Positions 26,271 through 34,920 of a DNA stretch of 64,000 nt are shown here, piece by piece. Source of the stretch: an uncultured Campylobacter sp. (GTDB lineage: Bacteria; Campylobacterota; Campylobacteria; Campylobacterales; Campylobacteraceae). Within the stretch, counting starts at the first letter, position 1; each line of letters begins with the position of its first letter. The stretch is from positions 1 through 64,000 of the forward strand of contig NZ_CALBWL010000065.1 in the NCBI RefSeq assembly GCF_937973075.1, in the 5' to 3' direction. The position numbers and the translations under genes were made by a program. Below the pieces are notes generated by a model that was not told the DNA's origin, searched no databases, and worked only from the letters and a program-made list of their open reading frames with translations.

Positions 26271-27710
26271 ATGAAAAAAATAGTGCTTTTAAGCGCAGCT
26301 GCGGCGCTTGCCGTAAATTTAAGCGCGCAGGAAAACAGCCTTGAGATCTACGCGAACTCCGCCTTCTTGTACCAAAACTTCGGCGCGCAAAAATCAAACT
26401 TCAGCGTGAACGTACCGGAGTACTTGGATATCCGCAGCATCGAGATCGCGGGCTCTTGCGAAGTGCGCGAATTGTCTTTGGGGGAGATTGAGCCCGTGAA
26501 AAACGCGGAATTCGCCAAAAAAGAGGCGGACGAAAAGAGCCTGCGCGAGCTAAACGACCGCCTGGTAGCGCTTAAGGCGCAGCAGCGCTTTTTAAGCGAT
26601 TTTGCGAGCTTAAAAGATAGAAGTTTGGCGAGCCTAAAGGCGGATTCGCAAAAAATTTACGACGAAGTCTTGCTTGCAGCGGGCGAAATTTCAAAGACGG
26701 ACGAGCAAATCGGAAAGCTCAAAGAGAAAATTTCAAAATACGCGATCAAGAACGAACGCCGCTTAAACGCGAACTTTGGCTGCGATCCAAGCTTCGTTAA
26801 GATCAACTACCCCGTTGACGTAAGCGCCTACACGCACAACGAGCTCTCTGCCGATCTTGCAAGCGGCAAAATCGAGGTCGCGCAAAAACTCTCGGTGCAA
26901 AATCCGCTAAACGCCGAGCTAGCGAATTTGACGATCGCGCTGTATCCTTACGAATACTCCTCGCAGACCGCGCCGCAGCCGTTTTATCCGTGGTACGAGG
27001 GCGAGCCTGCAAAGCCGGCGCCCGCGGCAGCGTATAAAAAGGATGTGATGCTAGAGGAGGCGACTATGGATAGGGTCGCGCCTGCGATGGAGGCTAGATC
27101 GTCGTATGCAAGGACGGGCGCGAATATCGAAAGCTCGCTCTCAAAGGTGTGGAAAATCAGCGGCGTAAGCCTCAAAGCGGGCGAGGCGGGCGAGTTTAGC
27201 TTCGATAAACAGAGCCTGGATGCGAAATTTGATCTGCTCATCGACGGCTACGGCAGCGAGGCGGCCTACGTGCGAGCTAAATTTAGCCCCGAAAGAAACA
27301 TAGAGGAGGGCGAAACGCTAATAAAGCTCGACGGCGTGCAGATCGGGCTCGTGCATCTAGGCTTTGTCGCAAACGCCGAAGCAACGGCGTACTTGGGTAA
27401 AAACAGCCTGATCGAAGTCAAAAAAGAGCAGGCAAACAACTTCACAAAAAACTCATTTTTCGGCGGCGAAAGCAAAAATTCCATGGCTTGGGACTACGAG
27501 ATCAAAAACGGCTCCAAGCGCGCGTGGAACGTGGTTTTGCAAGAGCGAGCGCCCGTTTCGACGCATGAGGACGTAAAGGTCGCACTGAAAAACTCGCCCG
27601 AGCAGAGCAGCCTTGGCAAGGACGGACTGCTTAGCTGGGACTTTGAGCTAAAGCCGGGCGAGAGCAAAAAGATCCACTTCGGCTATGAGCTAAGCAAACC
27701 GAAGAAGTAA
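26271..27710 (+). CDS. Exported DUF4139 (MuiA-like) protein
   Basis: This 479-residue secreted protein has a Sec signal (residues 1-20, NLSAQE), an N-terminal DUF4140-type domain (VNVPEYLDIRSIEIAGSCEVRELSLGE), a coiled coil (about residues 80-165, Lys/Glu/Leu-rich) and a C-terminal beta-rich DUF4139 domain (WKISGVSLKAGEAGEFSFD, GGESKNSMAWDYEIKNGSKRAWNVVLQERAPVS, GLLSWDFELKPGES). The family includes the mucoidy inhibitor-like protein MuiA, whose biochemical role is unknown. Its neighbours give no hint. It appears to be a single-gene unit. Confidence 0.8.
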   Translation: MKKIVLLSAAAALAVNLSAQENSLEIYANSAFLYQNFGAQKSNFSVNVPEYLDIRSIEIAGSCEVRELSLGEIEPVKNAEFAKKEADEKSLRELNDRLVALKAQQRFLSDFASLKDRSLASLKADSQKIYDEVLLAAGEISKTDEQIGKLKEKISKYAIKNERRLNANFGCDPSFVKINYPVDVSAYTHNELSADLASGKIEVAQKLSVQNPLNAELANLTIALYPYEYSSQTAPQPFYPWYEGEPAKPAPAAAYKKDVMLEEATMDRVAPAMEARSSYARTGANIESSLSKVWKISGVSLKAGEAGEFSFDKQSLDAKFDLLIDGYGSEAAYVRAKFSPERNIEEGETLIKLDGVQIGLVHLGFVANAEATAYLGKNSLIEVKKEQANNFTKNSFFGGESKNSMAWDYEIKNGSKRAWNVVLQERAPVSTHEDVKVALKNSPEQSSLGKDGLLSWDFELKPGESKKIHFGYELSKPKK

Positions 27711-28084
27711 CAAGCTTTGGCGCCGCGCGGTTAAATTTTGCGCAGCGGAGTAGCTTTTACGGCGCGGTTAAATTTTATGCGGCGCCGTTTTATGAGACGG
27801 GCTCCCCTTTTGCCGCGCCGCTGAATTTTACGCGCAGACCGACTTTTTGCGGTGCGATTAAATTTTGCGGGCATAAGACTAAGGCGCGGCTTTAGAGCTT
27901 ATCTGAAATTTTTGGCGCCGCGCCGAGAGAAATTTGAGCGCCGCGAGAATTTAAATTTAAATGTTGCGGCGATTTAAAATTTGGCAGCGCAGATCTTAAA
28001 TTTAGCGATGCAAAGGGGTTCTGGCACGGGTAGAAAATTTTGAGCATCGCGTAAATTTATCTCAAATTTAAAAAGCTCAGGGCG
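27711..28084. repeat. Degenerate GC/AT repeat block
   Basis: The sequence GCGCGGTTAAATTTTGCG returns with small changes at about 27728, 27762, 27821 and 27857, and AAATTTAAAT-type repeats follow. No gene is visible. It separates the DUF4139 gene from the A+T-rich island. Confidence 0.45.
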
Positions 28085-28141
28085 ATGAATGCGGAGCAAA
28101 GGTATAAATTTCACGGAGCGGCTAGATATGCGTTTGCTTAG
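28085..28141 (+). pseudogene. 5' remnant of a copy of the membrane-protein gene at 29981
   Basis: This is an 18-codon open frame ending in TAG. Its first 30 bases (28085-28114) match 29981-30010 with one difference, and its peptide MNAEQRYKFHGAARY parallels MDAEQRYKFHRTARY of the intact gene. After that the similarity stops. It marks one end of a duplication or insertion of the genes between. Confidence 0.7.
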
Positions 28142-28164
28142 CTGGCGTCATTTAAAGGATCATT

Positions 28165-28992
28165 ATGAAATTTCACAAACTTAAATTTAAAATCCTAGCC
28201 GCAGCGCTATTTTTCTGCGCCGCATTTATCCGCATTGTGCCAGACTACTCCACTTCGCAAGGCTCCTGCATAGTTAATATTTTTAGCTATTACAAATATC
28301 AAAAGGGATATTGTCTAAAAGAGAATAGAATTCTGAGCAACGAAGAGTTACTTCGAAATGCCGCTATAAATTATTTTAAAAGATATCACGACTATGAGGT
28401 TCTGCGAAATACCATTATCGATGAGCACGATATAAAAAATTTCGGCCATAGTTTTTATACGGCGCACATCTCCAAGCTCTATCTAATCGGCGATTTCAAT
28501 GAAGAAAACTGGTTTGATTTTTTAGTTGAAAATACCGACAGAAAGAGTTTTGATTATGAGATAAAAGACAAGACGCAAATAGATATCTCCGATCTATCAA
28601 AATATTTTGTATATAAGGATGAAATTTTGGGCTTTAGACAGCCTATTATCTTATCGGAAGAGAAAAATCCATTTCATAACGGAAAAATGTTTTTAGAAAA
28701 ATCATTTTTAATTAAAGAAAATCAATTTTTTGTGAATTATGCCAGACCTGATTATATAAGTTGGTATATTGAGCTTAACAATAAAGAAGATTTAACAAAA
28801 ATCAAAAGCAAAGAAAATTTAATACGAATAAAAAACGGATATGAGAACTTAGAAAGCCTTAACGAAGTCTTGGCTTATACCCATATGAAAAATCTGCGAC
28901 GTAAATTCTCATACGATAATTGCGGAAATATAGATTTTGATATCAAAGTCCCGGCGGAACAGGAGCTGGATATGTGGATTCACGGCGGATAA
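28165..28992 (+). CDS. Hypothetical membrane-anchored protein, paralogue 1
   Basis: This 275-residue protein has one N-terminal membrane segment (ILAAALFFCAAFIRIVP) and a hydrophilic, probably periplasmic body. I do not recognise the family. It is a clear paralogue of the protein at 29167: shared blocks are PDYSTSQGS, YKYQKGYCLKENRIL, GFRQPI and YDNCGNIDF. Codon and base use are visibly more A+T-rich than in the respiratory genes around, which suggests transfer. Tandem small paralogues near toxin-like remnants are common for immunity proteins of contact-dependent toxins; that is only an analogy here. AAAGGATCATT precedes the ATG. Confidence 0.7.
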   Translation: MKFHKLKFKILAAALFFCAAFIRIVPDYSTSQGSCIVNIFSYYKYQKGYCLKENRILSNEELLRNAAINYFKRYHDYEVLRNTIIDEHDIKNFGHSFYTAHISKLYLIGDFNEENWFDFLVENTDRKSFDYEIKDKTQIDISDLSKYFVYKDEILGFRQPIILSEEKNPFHNGKMFLEKSFLIKENQFFVNYARPDYISWYIELNNKEDLTKIKSKENLIRIKNGYENLESLNEVLAYTHMKNLRRKFSYDNCGNIDFDIKVPAEQELDMWIHGG

Positions 28993-29002
28993 AGTTAGTT
29001 AA

Positions 29003-29170
29003 AATTTTATCTTAACGAATGTAACCGAAAAAGAAACTGATCTAAGATTAGACTTAGAGGGTAATTACGGCGCCGATATATTGAGTTATTATTTGTGGGG
29101 AAAGAAAACTCCTCCTGGTCCGAAAGAATTAGCCTCTAACGAATGGATGGATAGAAAAGGACTGATATGA
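29003..29170 (+). pseudogene. 3' fragment of an unidentified gene between the paralogues
   Basis: This is an open frame of 55 codons with no start, ending in TGA that overlaps the next ATG by 4 bp (ATGA), the usual coupling of operon genes. The peptide includes EGNYGADILSYYLWG, GPKELASNEWMDRKGLI and looks protein-like. It appears to be the surviving end of a gene once co-transcribed with paralogue 2. I do not recognise the family. Confidence 0.5.
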
Positions 29171-29934
29171 AATTCTACAGGTCTATTAAATTTAAAGTGC
29201 TAGCTGGCACGTTGCTTCTTATAATAATACTTTGTGCCGTATTTATCCGCATAATCCCCGACTACTCCACTTCGCGAGGCTTTGTGATAGTCTCCCTTTC
29301 CGACTACGACAAATACAAGCAAGGATACTGCCTCAAAGAAAACAGAATTTTGCCCAAAGAGGAGTTGTATAAAAGAGTAGCCGGGGCATATTTGGACTAT
29401 GATGTAAAGCTATATTGGATGATTGATGCTTATAGGTTGAAAACCTTCGGTAGTCTTTGGTCCAGTAGATACGAGGTTGCATACTATGAACTAGAAAATA
29501 TAAACTTATCGAATTGTTTTGAAGTATTAGAAAAATATTACCAAGAGGGAAAAACGACCGAGCAGATACTGATGAAAGAGTTAAAGGCTAAAAAAACCGA
29601 TCCGAAGAAATATCTAAAAATAAATTTGAAAGATACGAGCGTTGGATTTGACAGACCGATAGTTATGGTTGACGGTGGCGAGAAAGAAGTCACAGGCACT
29701 TTGTTTCTTGATAAATTTGCTATATTTAACGGCAATTATATGCAATTTAACCATTCGGAGTATCTGTGCGATACGAGAGAGAGAGGAAATTTTATTATCG
29801 TGAAGAAATACTATAAAGAGAGAAAAAATGCCGTAGTTGGTATCGGAAAAGGTTTTAAATTTGATAACTGCGGCAACATAAATTATCCGCTGGAAGAATA
29901 TTATTTGGGCGGTAGAGATATAGAGATGCGCTAA
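29167..29934 (+). CDS. Hypothetical membrane-anchored protein, paralogue 2
   Basis: This 255-residue protein has an N-terminal membrane segment (GTLLLIIILCAVFIRIIP) and the same outline as paralogue 1: PDYSTSRGF, YDKYKQGYCLKENRILPKEELYKR, GFDRPI, GTLFLDKFAIF and FDNCGNINY. The middle differs more, so the two diverged well after duplication. It is A+T-rich like its twin. Two conserved Cys (GYCLKE and DNCGN) may form a disulfide outside the membrane. Function unknown. Confidence 0.7.
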   Translation: MKFYRSIKFKVLAGTLLLIIILCAVFIRIIPDYSTSRGFVIVSLSDYDKYKQGYCLKENRILPKEELYKRVAGAYLDYDVKLYWMIDAYRLKTFGSLWSSRYEVAYYELENINLSNCFEVLEKYYQEGKTTEQILMKELKAKKTDPKKYLKINLKDTSVGFDRPIVMVDGGEKEVTGTLFLDKFAIFNGNYMQFNHSEYLCDTRERGNFIIVKKYYKERKNAVVGIGKGFKFDNCGNINYPLEEYYLGGRDIEMR

Positions 29935-29980
29935 AAGTTTTATATAAATTTTATTAAAAAATTTATGGGACTTAAGACCG

Positions 29981-30418
29981 ATGGATGCGGAGCAAAGGTA
30001 TAAATTTCACAGGACGGCGAGATATTTGCTCGCTTTGCCGATAGTTTTCTTGCTCGCTTGGTGGGCAGCGGCATTGATTTTAGAGGTTTTGCCTTTGGAT
30101 GGTGCGCTAAGGATTACCGTTTTTATCGCAATATTTGCGATTTTAGCTTGTGCGCTGCTTTGGTATTTGTTCAAAAGGTATAAAAACTTTAAGCCAAGTA
30201 AGCTATTTATAAAAAATCCAAATCTTAGTTTGTTGCTTTTTGCGGTAGAAAATTTATCGCTTGGCGCTTTTTACGGCGGGTTTTTGACGTGCCTCGCGGC
30301 GGGGTATTTTTTGGGCGAGCGTGCCGTCGGCTGGAGCGTGGCATTTGCATTTGCGTTCGCGCCCGTTTGTTTGATCGTTTTCGTGATTTCGTATGTGTTT
30401 AACGAAAAGAAAAGCTAG
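29981..30418 (+). CDS. Hypothetical four-helix membrane protein
   Basis: This 145-residue integral membrane protein has four hydrophobic segments (LLALPIVFLLAWWAAALIL, ITVFIAIFAILACALLWYLF, GAFYGGFLTCLAAGYFLG, SVAFAFAFAPVCLIVFVISYVF) and a short charged tail. Its first 30 bases are repeated at 28085, where a truncated copy remains. It follows paralogue 2 by 46 bp on the same strand. I do not recognise the family. Confidence 0.65.
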   Translation: MDAEQRYKFHRTARYLLALPIVFLLAWWAAALILEVLPLDGALRITVFIAIFAILACALLWYLFKRYKNFKPSKLFIKNPNLSLLLFAVENLSLGAFYGGFLTCLAAGYFLGERAVGWSVAFAFAFAPVCLIVFVISYVFNEKKS

Positions 30419-30868
30419 ACCTATGCGCCTTTCGCGCTCGCTAAATTTTATCTCTCGCGCGATACGGACTTAGGTGCATATTTAGCCCTCGTAAGCTGGG
30501 CGAGATTTAAAATTTAGCTCATCCCGCTTGCTTTAAAATTTCGTAGTCGAAAAAGCTCCGCCGCGGGCGCTAAATTTTATCTTACCACAACCAGAAACCC
30601 GTCAACTGCTGCGTTTTGAAATTTATATAAAACGCACTTATCCTTGCTGCAGCGTTTGCAAAATTTTAAAACGGCGCGGAACTCGTTTTTGCAAACGACG
30701 ATTGCACCGCGGGCTTATTTATGCGGGCAGCGAAACCTTTGGCGGGTTAAATACGAAGCCCTTATCTTAGCCGCAAAGCAAATCCGAACTTCGGCAGAGA
30801 AAAATGCGAGCGGCGAACTCAAATGCAAAAAAACCGAGCTAGCGGGCGCGGGTATGTTTGCCCAAAGC
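30419..30868. other. 450-bp region between convergent genes
   Basis: This region contains several GCTAAATTTTATCT-type repeats. The open frame at 30644-30880 has no start context and looks like noise. I see no gene and no clear terminator. Confidence 0.4.
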
Positions 30869-31441
30869 CTAACCCTTTAATTTCATCATTTTCTCTAAAA
30901 TTTCATACACGAGATCAAGCTTCGTAAAGCCGTCTCTATCTAAAAAATGCCCGCCTTTTTGCACCTCGTAAAACTTAGCATCGATCTGCCCCGCTAACTC
31001 GCGGCTGAAACTAAACGGCACGATATAGTCATCCTTTGCGGCAACCACCGCGCGCTGTTTTGCGGCGGCTTTTATGCGCTCAAAATCAAAGCCGCCGTCC
31101 ATAAACTCGTCTAAAATTTTAAATTGTGGATCGCTAAGCGGCTTTGCAAGCCCCGAGACCAGCACTACGCCCTCTACTGCGGTGCTTGCGGCGCTACTTT
31201 GCAAAAAATTTAAGATCGTAGGGCAGCCGAGGCTGTGTCCGACCAGATAAACTTCGCCTTCAAATTTTACGCTTTCGCGTAGAGTTTTCAGCCACTCATC
31301 AAGCTTCGGATGCGCAGGCGTAGGCATCGCTAAAATTTTCGCCCTCGCGCCCGATTTTTCGATCTCGCCTTTGAGCCAGGCAAACCAATGGCTTTTAGGC
31401 GAAGCGTCGTAGCCGTGCACGATATAAACGCACTTTTGCAT
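30869..31441 (-). CDS. RBBP9/YdeN-family serine hydrolase
   Basis: This is a small alpha/beta hydrolase of 190 residues, the usual length of the RBBP9/YdeN group. It opens with YIVHGYDASPKSHWFAWLK. The nucleophile is Ser in GHSLG (about residue 69), the acidic residue is in AAKDDYIVPF, and the catalytic His is in KGGHFLDRDGF. The natural substrate is unknown. It is 59 bp downstream of the DUF364 gene on the same strand, probably in one operon. Confidence 0.85.
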   Translation of the reverse strand: MQKCVYIVHGYDASPKSHWFAWLKGEIEKSGARAKILAMPTPAHPKLDEWLKTLRESVKFEGEVYLVGHSLGCPTILNFLQSSAASTAVEGVVLVSGLAKPLSDPQFKILDEFMDGGFDFERIKAAAKQRAVVAAKDDYIVPFSFSRELAGQIDAKFYEVQKGGHFLDRDGFTKLDLVYEILEKMMKLKG

Positions 31442-31500
31442 ATTTTCTCCTTTAAATTTAAGCCCTTTGCGCGCTAAATTTTAAAATTTCAATCCGCGCG

Positions 31501-32322
31501 CTAGCCCTTACAGATCGTGATTTTATCGGCAAATTTACCCAAAAAGTGATACCCCGAGCCTGCCTGCGCGATGATATCGAGTACCGCGTCCGCATCCCGC
31601 ACGAGCGTGCCGCCCGCAAAGTCCACGCCGCGCTCAAACAGCGCCTGCGGCAGTAGCGGCGTGGTGGGCCCCACGAGCACGAGCTTGGCGCCGCTTTTTT
31701 TAAGACGCAAAAGCCCATCCAGCGTGTCGTTGATGAGCGTCGTAGCCGTGATTATCACGTTGTCGGCGTGCGGCACGACGCTTGCGGCCTCGCTTGCGGG
31801 CAGATAAAACGGCAGCTCGGCCTGCTTGAGCGTGCTTTTATCAAGCTCTAAAATTTTAAAATCCGCGCCATTTTTCATCAGCGTCTTGATGTAGGGCACC
31901 AGCGCGCCCACGACGACGCTAAAGCTGCCGCGCTCGATCTGCAGCTGCTCAAAGGGATCGGCGCCGAATTTCACGTCGTAATCCGCGCGGATTTTATTGA
32001 AACACGCCCTTCCAAGCGCATTTAGCGCGGCAAGCGCGAGCGTCTTTTTAAGCGGCGCGGTGGAGCCCAGATCGCGCAGCAGATAGCGCACGCTTTTGCC
32101 TGCGATATTGCCCGAATCGGGCATCGCGCTTGCCTGCGAGGGGCAGCAAACGGCGCCCGATAGGGACTTTAGCGGCGTATAGCTAAGCCCGCACGCGCCT
32201 CCTTGCAGCTTCACGCCGCTAAAAAACAGCCCCACGACCGCGCGCTCGATCTTAAGATCCAGCGCCTCCGCTCCTAAAATTTCTTTCGCGCGCTCCAGCG
32301 TCTGATCTAAAATTTCGCTCAT
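31501..32322 (-). CDS. DUF4213/DUF364 Rossmann-like protein
   Basis: This 273-residue cytoplasmic protein has an N-terminal DUF4213 part (VGLFFSGVKLQGGACGLSYTPLKS, SVRYLLRDL, ALAALNALGRA) and a C-terminal DUF364 Rossmann-like part (VVVGALVPYIKTL, VPHADNVIITATTLINDTLDGLL, LVGPTTPLLPQALFERGVDFAGG). The family is described as putative heavy-metal chelation or anion-binding and often neighbours metal transport, but its reaction is unknown. TATAAT on the minus strand at 32353-32358 and AAAGGAGC before the ATG give it a clean promoter and start. Confidence 0.8.
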   Translation of the reverse strand: MSEILDQTLERAKEILGAEALDLKIERAVVGLFFSGVKLQGGACGLSYTPLKSLSGAVCCPSQASAMPDSGNIAGKSVRYLLRDLGSTAPLKKTLALAALNALGRACFNKIRADYDVKFGADPFEQLQIERGSFSVVVGALVPYIKTLMKNGADFKILELDKSTLKQAELPFYLPASEAASVVPHADNVIITATTLINDTLDGLLRLKKSGAKLVLVGPTTPLLPQALFERGVDFAGGTLVRDADAVLDIIAQAGSGYHFLGKFADKITICKG

Positions 32323-32352
32323 TTTTGCTCCTTTAATGTGGAATTTAGCGCC

Positions 32353-32358
32353 ATTATA
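32353..32358 (-). promoter_or_regulatory. -10 box of the DUF364-hydrolase operon
   Basis: Perfect TATAAT 31 nt before the ATG at 32322, with AAAGGAG as the ribosome site. Confidence 0.55.
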
Positions 32359-32698
32359 GCTTAAAATTTCGGCGCCCGTATTGATATAAATTTATTGATC
32401 GCGCGACGGGCGAATGCGGCCTGGAATTTTAAACTAATCGGCGGCGGGACGAAGCGGCAGGCGCGAGCAAGCGGCGCGGGTAGGTAAAATTTAACGAGCA
32501 AACCGATGCGAACCCAGGCAAATGCGAGTAAATTTAATAATTGCGAGCGAACGCAAACTCGGACGCGAGCTAAATTTAACGAAAGCAGCGGCGGGTAAAA
32601 ATTTAATAAAAGGTGCGGACGCGAATAAAATTCAAGCTGCACGCGGGTAAAATTTAATCTGCGAGCTGTATCTGCGACAAGTCACGCCTGCTGCGGAG
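32359..32698. other. Non-coding stretch between operons
   Basis: This is a repeat-rich sequence with AAATTTAA units and GC-rich spacers. The minus-strand open frame at 32361-32642 has no ribosome site and unnatural composition. I see no gene. Confidence 0.4.
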
Positions 32699-32800
32699 TT
32701 AAATTTTATTTCTACCTGCCGCACGGCTAAATTTTATTTCCGATCCATCGCAGGACTAAATTTCATTTTTCGAATTCGCCGCGAGGCTAAATTTTATTTT
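32699..32800. repeat. Four tandem copies of a 28-31-bp imperfect repeat
   Basis: The core CTAAATTTTATTTC (or TTAAATTTTATTTC, CTAAATTTCATTTT, CTAAATTTTATTTT) recurs at 32699, 32727, 32756 and 32787, each preceded by GC-rich sequence like GCCGCACGG. The last copy contains the stop codon of the NosL-like gene. Confidence 0.65.
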
Positions 32801-33296
32801 CAGATAGTAGGATATTGATGAGCGGATTTAGCAGCGTCTCGCCGCGAGCGGCGCACAGCACGATCTCGTCGTAGTAGTAGTCGCTCCTGCCGTAGTTGTG
32901 AAACTCATACGCGCCAAAGCCATATCCCATCGGCGTGATCTCGACACGCGAGTACCAGGCGTCCTTGGCGATGATGTATCTTTCGGTATCTTGCGAATAG
33001 ACCCACACCACGATCTCATCTTTGTTTTTTTGCCGCATCAGCCACATGAAGACGTTTGCGATGTCGTTGAAAAAATATGTATCGCCGTTTGGCATAACGG
33101 CCTGAGCGGTGTTATATAGATCGTTTATCACCGTGCCGCTCTCGTGACATAGGTATTTGCCAAATTCAATCTGCAGCGGCTGCTTATCCGTGTTGCCGTG
33201 GCGCACGGAAATTTTGGATTCGGCTATATCCATAGACGATATGAGCAGCCCCATCACGCAGGCGAGCAAAACTGCGGCAAAAATTTTCTTAATCAT
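32787..33296 (-). CDS. Degenerate NosL-like exported protein
   Basis: This 169-residue protein has an N-terminal membrane or signal segment (IFAAVLLACVMGLLISSM). The body follows the NosL outline: GKYLCHESGTVINDLYNTAQAV, DTYFFNDIANVFMWLM and ITPMGYGFGAYEF, the last matching TPMSFGWGAF of the NosL at 17430. The CxxCxM copper motif is reduced to a single Cys-His. It is the last gene of the long sulfite respiration operon and overlaps the upstream membrane-protein gene by 4 bp. It probably assists copper delivery or docks to the ABC exporter; binding by the Cys-His is uncertain. Confidence 0.65.
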   Translation of the reverse strand: MIKKIFAAVLLACVMGLLISSMDIAESKISVRHGNTDKQPLQIEFGKYLCHESGTVINDLYNTAQAVMPNGDTYFFNDIANVFMWLMRQKNKDEIVVWVYSQDTERYIIAKDAWYSRVEITPMGYGFGAYEFHNYGRSDYYYDEIVLCAARGETLLNPLINILLSENKI

Positions 33297-34246
33297 AGCA
33301 GCGCGCCCCGCACGAAGTAGTATTTGACGACGTAGGCGCTGCAGATGAGCGCGTTTAGAATAAGCCAGAACGAGGAGTATTTAAGCAGGTGGGTATAGGC
33401 GCGCTTAGTGATGAGCTCCGTTAAAAAGGGCACGATGCCGAAAAATATACCCAAAAACAGCGAGCCCCAGATCGCATAGCCGACGAAGTAATAATCCTTC
33501 AAAAGCATGCAATACGGGCATTTATGATTAGGCTGCTCGTAAACGTAAAGCCCGAAAAAATAGGTGATCGCGTAGTATGCGACGAACAAAAAGAGCAAAT
33601 TTAAAGCAAAGCTCGCCATCGACTGCTTTAAGAAATTTAAGATCAAAATGGCACCTAATATCGCGTAGAAAAAGGTCGCCAAAAGCGCCTGCGTGTATCC
33701 AAACGGGAGCTTCGGCGCGCGAAATACGACCGAGCAGCAAAACACCGGCACGCGCAACGGGATATTGGTAAAAAATAGAATTTCTAAAATAAACTCCGCC
33801 AAAACGCCCGTAAAAAGGATGGTAAAGATCAGGTATTTGCGCTTTAAATAAGGAAATTTACCCGCTTTAAGATCGAGGCTGTTTAAAATAAGCCAGAGCC
33901 CAAAGCCGAAGATCAGTAAAATTTTTAAAAGCAGCAGGATATTGCCGTAGCGGTTCGAGCCCACGACGCCTGCGGAACACATCGCGCCGGGCACGATTGA
34001 AGAGAGCTCGTTTAAGCAGAGCGCGAAAAATATAAACAAAATGATCTTGCACGCTATCGTGAAGAACAAAATGGTATTGATGAGATAGTTTCTCTTCTCC
34101 AGGGCGTATTGTAAATTTGAGGTGGCGTTAAAGTCCCAATAGCGCATGATCCGCACGATGTGAAACTGCGAGATCGTCATCAGCGTTATTACGATCAGCT
34201 CCACGGCCAAAAACGCGATCACGCTGCCCGATAAAAATACGCTCAT
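33293..34246 (-). CDS. Polytopic membrane protein with paired cysteines
   Basis: This is a 317-residue protein, if started at the Met at 34246 (MSVFLSGS). The frame is open to 34465, but the extra 73 residues are basic, lie on top of the ATPase gene and are not protein-like. The chosen start gives a 4-bp overlap with the ATPase stop. There are about eight membrane segments and two Cys pairs: a CC pair (VFCCSVVF) and CPYCMLLKDYY near the C-terminus. The latter resembles a thiol-redox or metal site at a membrane face. I do not recognise the family; context suggests a part of the copper ABC system. Confidence 0.65.
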   Translation of the reverse strand: MSVFLSGSVIAFLAVELIVITLMTISQFHIVRIMRYWDFNATSNLQYALEKRNYLINTILFFTIACKIILFIFFALCLNELSSIVPGAMCSAGVVGSNRYGNILLLLKILLIFGFGLWLILNSLDLKAGKFPYLKRKYLIFTILFTGVLAEFILEILFFTNIPLRVPVFCCSVVFRAPKLPFGYTQALLATFFYAILGAILILNFLKQSMASFALNLLFLFVAYYAITYFFGLYVYEQPNHKCPYCMLLKDYYFVGYAIWGSLFLGIFFGIVPFLTELITKRAYTHLLKYSSFWLILNALICSAYVVKYYFVRGALL

Positions 34247-34920
34247 GCAGAAATTTCTCCGTCTTTTAAAAACACATATCGATCTACGAAACTTAACTCG
34301 TCGAAGAGTATGTCGTGCGTCGCGATCAAAACGGTCTTTTTTAGCTCTTTGAGCTTTGAGAGCATCTCGATGAAACCGAGCGAGTTTTGTTTGTCTAAAT
34401 TTGCCGTCGGCTCGTCGGCTAAGATGATCTGCGGCCTCATCACGAGCGCCCTTGCGATAGCGCAACGCTGCTTCTCGCCGCCGCTAAGGCTGGAGACGAT
34501 CTGATCTTTTTTATGCGCGATATTAGCGATCTGCATCGCTTCGTCTATGCGCGCGCCAAGCTCATCTCTGCTCAGCCGCTCAAGACTAAGCGGCGCAAGG
34601 ACGTTTTTATAGACGCTAAGCGCCTCAAGCAGGTTGAAAGACTGAAAGATAAAACCGATTTTTTTGTGGCGATACGCGGAGCTTTCGATATCGGCGAGCT
34701 TGGAGACGTTTGCGCCGTCCACCAAAACCTCGCCGCTGCTAGGCTTAGCAAGCGCGCCTATGATGGATAGAAGCGTGCTTTTGCCGCTGCCGCTGACCCC
34801 TTTTAAGATTACGATCTGCCCCTCTTCGACGCTTAAGCTTATATTTTTTAAAGCGCGAAATTCATTCGCCCTGCCCTCGTTGTAAATTTTATAAAGCTGC
34901 TTGATCTCTATCTTGCTCAT
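34243..34920 (-). CDS. MacB/LolD-type ABC ATPase
   Basis: This 225-residue ATPase has Walker A GVSGSGKST, signature LSGGEKQR, Walker B IILADEPTANLD and switch ATHD. It belongs to the group that pairs with FtsX-like permeases (MacB, LolD). Its partner is the permease gene immediately upstream (overlap 4 bp). Within the sulfite reductase operon the pair most likely moves a copper chaperone, lipoprotein or metal across the inner membrane. Confidence 0.9.
   Translation of the reverse strand: MSKIEIKQLYKIYNEGRANEFRALKNISLSVEEGQIVILKGVSGSGKSTLLSIIGALAKPSSGEVLVDGANVSKLADIESSAYRHKKIGFIFQSFNLLEALSVYKNVLAPLSLERLSRDELGARIDEAMQIANIAHKKDQIVSSLSGGEKQRCAIARALVMRPQIILADEPTANLDKQNSLGFIEMLSKLKELKKTVLIATHDILFDELSFVDRYVFLKDGEISA

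Noticed and set aside
30644..30880. 78-residue plus-strand frame at the convergent junction
   Set aside because: No ribosome site, overlaps the end of the hydrolase gene on the other strand, and residue use is not protein-like.
34247..34465. Upstream extension of the membrane protein at 33293
   Set aside because: The extra 73 residues are highly basic and lie inside the ATPase gene; the Met at 34246 gives an ATGA overlap and starts directly before a membrane segment.
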